Assembly (NCBI GenBank): GCA_021776635.1
Contig: JAJFFN010000036.1
Location: 1 to 64,000, forward strand
Source: Robiginitomaculum sp.
GTDB taxonomy: Bacteria; Pseudomonadota; Alphaproteobacteria; Caulobacterales; Maricaulaceae
Direction of reading: 5' to 3'
Length of the DNA stretch: 64,000 nt
In this document: positions 58,273 to 64,000 of the stretch, piece after piece
Layout: every line of letters starts with the position of its first letter
Position numbering within the stretch: the stretch's first letter is position 1
Notes under the pieces: generated by a model
The model's input: only the letters and a program-made list of their open reading frames with translations
What the model was told of the DNA's origin: nothing
Databases searched by the model: none
Made by a program: the position numbers and the translations under genes

Positions 58273-58712
58273 TGAACGGTTTGCTCGAACATTTTAACTA
58301 TGCTGTCGTCATTTTCTTGATGATGCTTGGACTATATGTGGTTTTTGCCTCAAATAATATGATCAAAAAACTTGTTGGACTATCAGTTTTTCAAACGTCG
58401 GTTTTTTTGCTATATATCAGTTTGGGTAAGGTTACCGGTGGGCAACCGCCAATTATCGCAGAAGAAGATTTACACGCTGCAACAGATGGTGGCCATGATG
58501 TTGTTGCCGAGGGCGCACATCAAGCTGCAGACATTATATATTCAAATCCGTTGCCACATGTTTTGATCCTCACGGCTATCGTCGTTGGTGTGGCGACATT
58601 GGCAATAGGTTTGGCTTTGGTTGTCCGTATCCGCGAGGTCTACGGTACAATAGAAGAAGACGAAATTGATGCTCTTGACTATGAGAGAAATTTGGAAGGG
58701 GCGGCCAAGTAA
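58272..58712 (+). CDS. mnhC: Mrp antiporter subunit C (NuoK-like)
   Basis: A 146-residue MrpC (MbhG-like) subunit homologous to NuoK. Three membrane helices are seen: NYAVVIFLMMLGLYVVFAS, LSVFQTSVFLLYISLG and VLILTAIVVGVATLAIGLAL. NNMIKKLVGLSVFQTSVFL is the family core and NPLPHVLILTAIVVGVA the second motif. A loop of about 50 residues rich in Glu, Asp and His lies between. The ATG overlaps the B stop (TGATG). Confidence 0.94.
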   Translation: MNGLLEHFNYAVVIFLMMLGLYVVFASNNMIKKLVGLSVFQTSVFLLYISLGKVTGGQPPIIAEEDLHAATDGGHDVVAEGAHQAADIIYSNPLPHVLILTAIVVGVATLAIGLALVVRIREVYGTIEEDEIDALDYERNLEGAAK

Positions 58713-60301
58713 TGCAAGTTATGTTTCTTCTTATGACCATGTTTCCAGAATGGATATTATCGCACGGTGCCGCGTCTCTTGTCGTCATACCTCTGATTTT
58801 GGCTGTGCTGACGGCACTAAATCCGAACGCAAAACTAGCCTGGGCAACAGTACTGGGCGTTACGGTTCTTTGCGTGTTTACATCATTGGGTTTGCTATTG
58901 CAGATTACAGCCCACGGGCCAATACATTACAACATGGGGGGGTGGAAGCCCCCGTTAGGTATCGGGTATTATGTAGACGGGTTGAATGCACCGATTTTGC
59001 TTTTGATATCATTGGTAGCATTTTTATGCACAATTTATGCGCTCCCAAGTGTAGCAGCAGAAGTTGAACCCAAGAAAAAAGGGCCGTTTTATGCGGCTTT
59101 CTTAATAAGCTTTGCTGGCCTATTGGGCATGGTCGTAACTGCTGATGCGTTTAACGTTTTTGTCTTTCTAGAAGTTTCCAGTATATCGACTTATGTCTTG
59201 GTGGGCATGGGGGCAAGCCGTGACCGCCGTGCGCTGACCTCCAGTTTTAACTATCTGATTATGGGCAGTATTGGCGCGACGTTTTTCGTAATCGGTATTG
59301 GTTTCCTTTATATGCAAACGGGAACCCTCAACATGATGGATATTGCCCGTGTCCTTCAAGATATCGGGTCGCAAGACCGCGTTGTACGATTGGCATTCGC
59401 ATTTATCGTGATTGGGCTTGGCCTAAAACTGGCTATGTTTCCGTTGCATATGTGGTTGCCTGGTGCCTATGCTTATGCACCAAGTTTCTTTACGACATTC
59501 TTGGCCGCTACGGCGACCAAGGCTGCGCTGTATTTACTCCTGCGTTTTACTTTTACCGTATTTGACCCAAGTTGGGATTTTGTTGCAACGGCTATAATGA
59601 TATTACTCGCAGGTTTAGGGATTTTGGGCATGTTGGCGGCCAGCTTGCAGGCTATTTTTCAAAACGATTTACGTCGCGTTCTGGCCTATTCGTCTGTTGC
59701 ACAAGTCGGATATATGTTACTTGGCATTGGCATGGCGACAACTCTAGGCTTAACGGCTGGATATTTGCACATGCTTAATCATGCAATTATGAAAGGCGCT
59801 TTATTTATAGCTGCAGGTGCGTTCTGGTACCGATTTGGTATTACCCAAGTAACAGATATGCGCGGTCTGGGTAAGACAATGCCGTGGACAATGGCTGGGT
59901 TTACGGTTGCAGGCATATCTTTGATTGGTGTTCCTGGAACAGCTGGCTTTGTGTCCAAGCTGACTTTGGTACGCGCGGCGGCGGAAAATGGATGGTGGTG
60001 GGCTATTGGTGTAATCGTCGTGACCTCTATTCTCGCAATTATTTATATTGGACGTATTATTGAACAAGCTTATTTCCAACCAGTACCAGAACTCAAAGGT
60101 AAACCTGTAGCACGCAATGAAGCACCATATACGATGCTTATACCGTTATGGATTCTGGCGTTGTCTACATTAGTATTTGGCGTCAATGCAGAATGGACGA
60201 CGTCTTTAGCGCAATCGGCAGCTCATGTTCTAGACGCCGGACCAAACACGAATATACCGGGCGCTCACGAAGTTATGCCTGTCGTGACAGGAGGGCATTA
60301 A
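58712..60301 (+). CDS. mnhD: Mrp antiporter subunit D (first)
   Basis: A 529-residue antiporter-like subunit, homologous to NuoN/NuoM, with about 14 helices. The channel residues are Glu 154 (FVFLEVSSIST), Lys 239 (GLGLKLAMFPLH) and His 246; the discontinuous helix region AYAPSFFTTFLAATATKAA follows. It should carry ions or protons and be the Mrp D subunit proper. TAATG overlap links it to C. The next gene starts one base after its stop. Confidence 0.95.
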   Translation: MQVMFLLMTMFPEWILSHGAASLVVIPLILAVLTALNPNAKLAWATVLGVTVLCVFTSLGLLLQITAHGPIHYNMGGWKPPLGIGYYVDGLNAPILLLISLVAFLCTIYALPSVAAEVEPKKKGPFYAAFLISFAGLLGMVVTADAFNVFVFLEVSSISTYVLVGMGASRDRRALTSSFNYLIMGSIGATFFVIGIGFLYMQTGTLNMMDIARVLQDIGSQDRVVRLAFAFIVIGLGLKLAMFPLHMWLPGAYAYAPSFFTTFLAATATKAALYLLLRFTFTVFDPSWDFVATAIMILLAGLGILGMLAASLQAIFQNDLRRVLAYSSVAQVGYMLLGIGMATTLGLTAGYLHMLNHAIMKGALFIAAGAFWYRFGITQVTDMRGLGKTMPWTMAGFTVAGISLIGVPGTAGFVSKLTLVRAAAENGWWWAIGVIVVTSILAIIYIGRIIEQAYFQPVPELKGKPVARNEAPYTMLIPLWILALSTLVFGVNAEWTTSLAQSAAHVLDAGPNTNIPGAHEVMPVVTGGH

Positions 60302-60302
60302 C

Positions 60303-61799
60303 ATGACGGCGCAACTGGCTCTACTCCTGATAATGCTCATTCCTGCCTGTGCTGCTGTGCTTATTCCTTTTGTAGGGCGTTGGCAAAATATACGCGAAGG
60401 TGTTTCAATTGTGGCCGCAATATCTTTGCTGGCCGTCGTGATTTGGTTGGTTTGTTATGTGGGTAAATCACCTTATAACCGACCGGAATTATTTCTCATA
60501 GAGTTTGCAGGCAGCTTCGAACTTAAATTAAAATTAGAACCACTGGGTGCAATATTTGCGGCTATTGCCAGTTCACTCTGGTTGGTTAATACGGTCTTTA
60601 CCATAGGCTATATGCGCGGCAATAAAGAGAAAAACCAAACCAGGTTCTATACCTGTGTCGCAATAGCCATATCAGCCGTAATGGGTATTGCCAGTGCGGC
60701 TAACCTCATAACATTGTTCGTATTTTACGAAATCTTGACCCTATCCACATTCCCACTAGTGACCCACAAAGGGGACGCCAAAGCCAAAAAAGGCGGGCGG
60801 ATATATCTATTGGTTTTGATGGCGACTTCCCTTGGCTTGTTGCTGCCTGCTGTCATGGGGACGCATGTTCTTGCGGGCACGACGGATTTTCAAGTCGGGG
60901 GTATTTTCCCAGCAGGTTTTTCAACTGCTGCCGCCAGTATTTTGCTATTCCTGTTTGCATTTGGTATCGGCAAGGCGGCCTTAATGCCAATCCATCCTTG
61001 GTTGCCCAATGCCATGGTCGCGCCTACACCTGTCAGTGCATTGTTGCACGCTGTGGCTGTCGTCAAAGCCGGTGTGTTTACAATGCTTAAGGTCACCGTT
61101 TATATATTTGGCCCCGACCTGATGAGCAAAATGCCTGCCAGTACGGTTCTTGTCTGGATTGCTGCTATCTCCATTGTGTTGGCCTCGGTCATTGCTTTGC
61201 GCAAAGATAATCTCAAAGCGCGCCTTGCTTATTCCACAATTAGTCAACTCGCCTATATAACCCTAGGCGCTATGCTTGCCACATCCTTTGCAGTTATTGG
61301 CGGCGGTATCCAAATCGTCATGCATGCATGGGGTAAAATAACTTTGTTTATGTGTGCCGGTGCAATTTATACAGTGGCCCACCGAACAGAAATAAGCGCA
61401 CTGAATGGTTTGGGGCGAACGATGCCGTGGGTCTTTGGTGCGTTTTTGGTTGGCTCTTTGTCAATCATAGGTATTCCGCCTATGGGAGGTTCTTGGCCTA
61501 AATTCTTTTTAATGGCAGGCGCATTGGATGCGGGACAAAAATTCTTGCTTGCGGCATTGATACTCTCGTCCATTCTGAATGTTGCGTATTTAGTCCCTGT
61601 AGCTATGCGTGGGTTTTTGTTGCCGCCAGATAGCCCAAAATCAGATGCCCATGTAGCGAAGATAATGAGCCAACACAGATTTGTTCGTTTTGCGCCAGTC
61701 CTTACTGCCGCAGGGGCCTTTGCTTTATTCTTTGCCATTGGTCCTTTGGTTGAATATCTAAAACCAATCCTGCCGGTGCATATGACGGGAGGTCTGTAA
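60303..61799 (+). CDS. second antiporter-like subunit (MrpD/NuoM-type)
   Basis: A 498-residue paralogue of subunit D. Glu 143 (FVFYEILTLSTFPL) and Lys 224 (GIGKAALMPIHPWLP) hold the channel pattern, and TPVSALLHAVAVVKAGVFTM is the following helix. It lacks the very long C-terminal half of MrpA and so is not a MrpA N-terminal fusion, though it may play its role. The one-base gap and TAATG overlap with the next gene place it in the operon. Confidence 0.92.
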   Translation: MTAQLALLLIMLIPACAAVLIPFVGRWQNIREGVSIVAAISLLAVVIWLVCYVGKSPYNRPELFLIEFAGSFELKLKLEPLGAIFAAIASSLWLVNTVFTIGYMRGNKEKNQTRFYTCVAIAISAVMGIASAANLITLFVFYEILTLSTFPLVTHKGDAKAKKGGRIYLLVLMATSLGLLLPAVMGTHVLAGTTDFQVGGIFPAGFSTAAASILLFLFAFGIGKAALMPIHPWLPNAMVAPTPVSALLHAVAVVKAGVFTMLKVTVYIFGPDLMSKMPASTVLVWIAAISIVLASVIALRKDNLKARLAYSTISQLAYITLGAMLATSFAVIGGGIQIVMHAWGKITLFMCAGAIYTVAHRTEISALNGLGRTMPWVFGAFLVGSLSIIGIPPMGGSWPKFFLMAGALDAGQKFLLAALILSSILNVAYLVPVAMRGFLLPPDSPKSDAHVAKIMSQHRFVRFAPVLTAAGAFALFFAIGPLVEYLKPILPVHMTGGL

Positions 61800-62131
61800 T
61801 GGCTAAATTAGACAAACCTAAATTAAGCGCCAAAGAGATTAAAGAACGCGCTGAAGCGCATCCCATGGCCGTACCGTTTTTATGGCTAGGCAAAGCCAAT
61901 GTGCAAAGGAATTTTATCTTTGTTCCTCTATTTGGCATGATTTTGTTTTCTATTCTAGGGTATGTGTACCCGTTGCACCACCCTGCGCCTTGGGATGTCT
62001 TTGGGTTCTCCTATGCTGTCATCGGATTTGTTTCGTATAGCTTTGTAGTGTTGGCCGCATGGCCATTGTTCAAACTGCTATCCCGGCCAGAAAATTATTA
62101 CGGTGAAGACGGCGATGAGGGAGAGCAATAA
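61799..62131 (+). CDS. small membrane protein of antiporter operon, unknown
   Basis: A 110-residue protein with a polar N-terminus (1-30, Lys/Glu/Ala-rich), two membrane helices (FIFVPLFGMILFSILGYVYP and AVIGFVSYSFVVLAAWPLF) and an acidic tail. I do not recognise a family. Its position between two channel subunits, with one-base overlaps on both sides, suggests it is a real accessory subunit. No Mrp or Mbh subunit of this form is known to me. Confidence 0.75.
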   Translation: MAKLDKPKLSAKEIKERAEAHPMAVPFLWLGKANVQRNFIFVPLFGMILFSILGYVYPLHHPAPWDVFGFSYAVIGFVSYSFVVLAAWPLFKLLSRPENYYGEDGDEGEQ

Positions 62132-63879
62132 TGTTTGATTTCCTAACCTCGTTCAGCCCTGCCTTTATTCTTATTGCCGCAGGAATTATTTCGGCGTTTA
62201 TGCCGTCTTCGCGCGTGCGCAAAGTATTGTTAATTGGTGCGCCGGCGTTGGCATTGGTGCTCATTAATATAATTTTTTACGGTCAAGATACGAATGCGTA
62301 TCTCGGCGGTAAAATGTCGTTTGCGGGCATTGAGCTTACAACCATGCGTATCGATATTCTTAGTATTATTTGGGGGTATATTTTCTGTCTGGCAGGGGTT
62401 TTGAATGGTATTTTTGGGCTGCACGAGAAGTGTAAAATAACAGACACCAGTGCGCTCATTTATACGGGTGCTGGTATTGGCGCCGTGTTTGCAGGTGATC
62501 TTATTACCCTATTTATGTTCTGGGAGCTTCTTGCATTGTCATCCGTCTTTATTGTCTGGCGCGGTGGTCCAAAGTCTTACCCAGCCGGCATGCGATATCT
62601 GGCCATGCACATTTTGTCAGGCGTATTATTATTAGCGGGGCTGATTATTTACGGGCGGGCAACTGGTTCCTACACCTTTAATAATATTGGTATAGATGCA
62701 CCGGGCGGCAAATTAATGCTTTTGGCCTTTGGGATAAAAGCCGGGTTTCCGCTTTTGCATAACTGGATACAAGATGCTTATCCGCGCTCCAGTGTGACGG
62801 GCACAGTTATCCTGTCCGTCTTTACAACTAAACTAGCGATTTATGCATTGGCCAGAGGGTTTGCCGGGACAGAAATACTGATTTATATCGGCGCAATTAT
62901 GACTGTATTTCCTGTATTCTTTGCGGTGCTAGAAAATGATTTGCGTAAAGTTTTATCATATAGTCTTAACAACCAACTTGGGTTTATGGTTTGTGGTGTT
63001 GGTATAGGATCACAGTTAGCCCTAAACGGGGTCGCCGCTCACGTTGTTGTTGATATTCTGTTTAAAGGGCTCTTATTCATGAGCATGGGTGCCGTATTGC
63101 ACCGTGTAGGTACGGCCAAAGCATCTGAGCTGGGCGGTCTCTTTCGTTCTATGCCGTATACAGCTTTTTTCTGCCTAATCGGGGCGGCGGCTATCTCGGC
63201 AGTACCGTTCTTTGGCGGGTTTGTTTCTAAATCCATGATAATTGCTGCGGTGTTTGAGGAACATCACTGGGTTGTGTTTTTGATGTTGCTCTTTGCTTCT
63301 GCAGGCGTGTTAGAGCATAGCGGGATCAAAGTGCCGTACTTTGCTTTCTTTGCACATGATAGTGGCAAGCGGGTCAAAGAAGCCCCATGGAATATGTTGG
63401 CTGCAATGGGGATTGCTGCATTTTTATGTATTTATTTAGCCATGCCTGGACCTTTTGGCGGGTTGCGACATTTATATGGTTTATTGCCAAATGAAGTTGC
63501 GGGTGAAGCAGCATTTCATCCCTATACGGGTGATCATATGGTGTTTCAGATGCAGCTTATCATGGCGGCTATGTTTGCATTTACATTATTAAAACGCTTT
63601 GGGCTTTATCCGCCAGAACGCCGCGCACAAATCTTGGATTTTGACTGGGTGTACAGGCGCTTAGGCCTATCATTATTGCAATGGGGCCATGCTATGTGGA
63701 CACGTCTAGGTGCGGTGATAATTTATGCTATGGGCAGAATATTTGGAGATATCAGCAAGCGTCTTTATCAAGTGTTCAGCCCGGCAGGTGCCCTTAGTCA
63801 AGATGCACCAAGCGGGATCTCTGCCGTCCTGATTGCTGGTTTGCTAACCGCAGCCTTGTTTGTTGTTTATTTTTTATAA
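62131..63879 (+). CDS. third antiporter-like subunit (MrpD-type)
   Basis: A 582-residue channel subunit of the same superfamily. Glu 132 (FMFWELLALSSVF) and Lys 203 (FGIKAGFPLLHNW) hold the conserved pattern, followed by DAYPRSSVTGTVILSVFTTK. The C-terminal extension after about residue 440 has two more hydrophobic segments. It differs from the two preceding D-like subunits, so the three are not recent copies. Its stop overlaps the MucR-type gene start (TAATG). Confidence 0.93.
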   Translation: MFDFLTSFSPAFILIAAGIISAFMPSSRVRKVLLIGAPALALVLINIIFYGQDTNAYLGGKMSFAGIELTTMRIDILSIIWGYIFCLAGVLNGIFGLHEKCKITDTSALIYTGAGIGAVFAGDLITLFMFWELLALSSVFIVWRGGPKSYPAGMRYLAMHILSGVLLLAGLIIYGRATGSYTFNNIGIDAPGGKLMLLAFGIKAGFPLLHNWIQDAYPRSSVTGTVILSVFTTKLAIYALARGFAGTEILIYIGAIMTVFPVFFAVLENDLRKVLSYSLNNQLGFMVCGVGIGSQLALNGVAAHVVVDILFKGLLFMSMGAVLHRVGTAKASELGGLFRSMPYTAFFCLIGAAAISAVPFFGGFVSKSMIIAAVFEEHHWVVFLMLLFASAGVLEHSGIKVPYFAFFAHDSGKRVKEAPWNMLAAMGIAAFLCIYLAMPGPFGGLRHLYGLLPNEVAGEAAFHPYTGDHMVFQMQLIMAAMFAFTLLKRFGLYPPERRAQILDFDWVYRRLGLSLLQWGHAMWTRLGAVIIYAMGRIFGDISKRLYQVFSPAGALSQDAPSGISAVLIAGLLTAALFVVYFL

Positions 63880-64000
63880 TGGCAGATAAAGAATATATTC
63901 TGGAACTCGCGACTGAAATAACAACTGCATATGTCAGTAATAATTCTGTAGAAGTTGAAACCTTACCGGCGTTAATAAAATCTATCTATAAGGCTATGGA
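63879..64000 (+). CDS. MucR/Ros family regulator, partial
   Basis: The gene runs off the window after 40 codons. The N-terminus starts MADKEYILELATEITTAYVS and continues NNSVEVETLPALIKSIYKAM, which matches the start of MucR/Ros regulators; the zinc-finger part lies beyond the edge. These bind AT-rich promoters and repress or activate surface and cell-cycle genes in alphaproteobacteria. The ATG overlaps the stop of the third antiporter-like subunit by one base (TAATG), so translation is coupled. Confidence 0.85.
   Translation, partial: MADKEYILELATEITTAYVSNNSVEVETLPALIKSIYKAM

Overview
The window is chromosomal DNA of a free-living Gram-negative alphaproteobacterium of moderate to low G+C. 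The evidence is alphaproteobacterial gene order (Suv3-like helicase, S4 protein, 7Fe ferredoxin, CarD; ppiD beside tpiA and trpE), the lexA operator form GTTC-N7-GTTC, a folate-type TrmFO, a DUF2336 protein and a MucR/Ros regulator at the right edge. Two large TonB receptors and many lipoproteins suggest an aquatic, Caulobacterales/Maricaulales-like organism; this last step is inference. No rRNA, tRNA, insertion sequence, prophage or CRISPR array was seen.

Layout. 1-9.0 kb: a possible structured RNA at the left edge, a GST-like protein, ffh and rpsP (S16 with a nine-copy repeat tail), a small lipoprotein, a SixA-type phosphatase, then helicase, S4 protein, fdxA and carD. 9.0-19.2 kb: a DUF2785 lipoprotein and an accessory uptake/catabolic locus with two TonB receptors around a TetR gene, a perfect palindromic operator, a lipoprotein amidohydrolase and a GMC oxidoreductase. 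19.2-22.0 kb: a cold-shock gene with a long leader and three unknown genes, one of them a GYF_2 protein with a Cas2/SinR-like tail. 22.2-32.0 kb: secG, pyrG (with an inverted repeat at its start codon), an M16 peptidase, arfB, rpmF and eno flanked by two AT-rich acetyltransferase genes, and trmFO. 32.1-42.4 kb: a membrane protein, a TPR/TonB-C protein, uvrA, a CoA-transferase/racemase, a MaoC-SDR pair resembling a split peroxisomal multifunctional enzyme 2, fRMsr and a POT transporter. 42.4-50.3 kb: lexA with tandem SOS boxes, a UPF0178 gene, ppiD-trpEGDC and tpiA. 50.3-55.8 kb: an NTF2-like/hydrolase fusion lipoprotein, a toxin-antitoxin pair, an oligopeptidase B-like enzyme and a DUF2336 protein.

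55.9-64.0 kb is the most striking region: one tightly overlapping operon encoding an Mrp-type cation/proton antiporter. Its order is E-F-G-(MrpA C-terminal domain only)-B-C-D, followed by a second D-like subunit, a small unknown membrane protein and a third D-like subunit, then the start of a MucR-type regulator. There is no full-length MrpA. The order of the first seven genes matches the sodium module of archaeal membrane-bound hydrogenases (MbhA-H), with two extra proton-channel subunits in place of a hydrogenase. It is the best candidate here for an under-described system.
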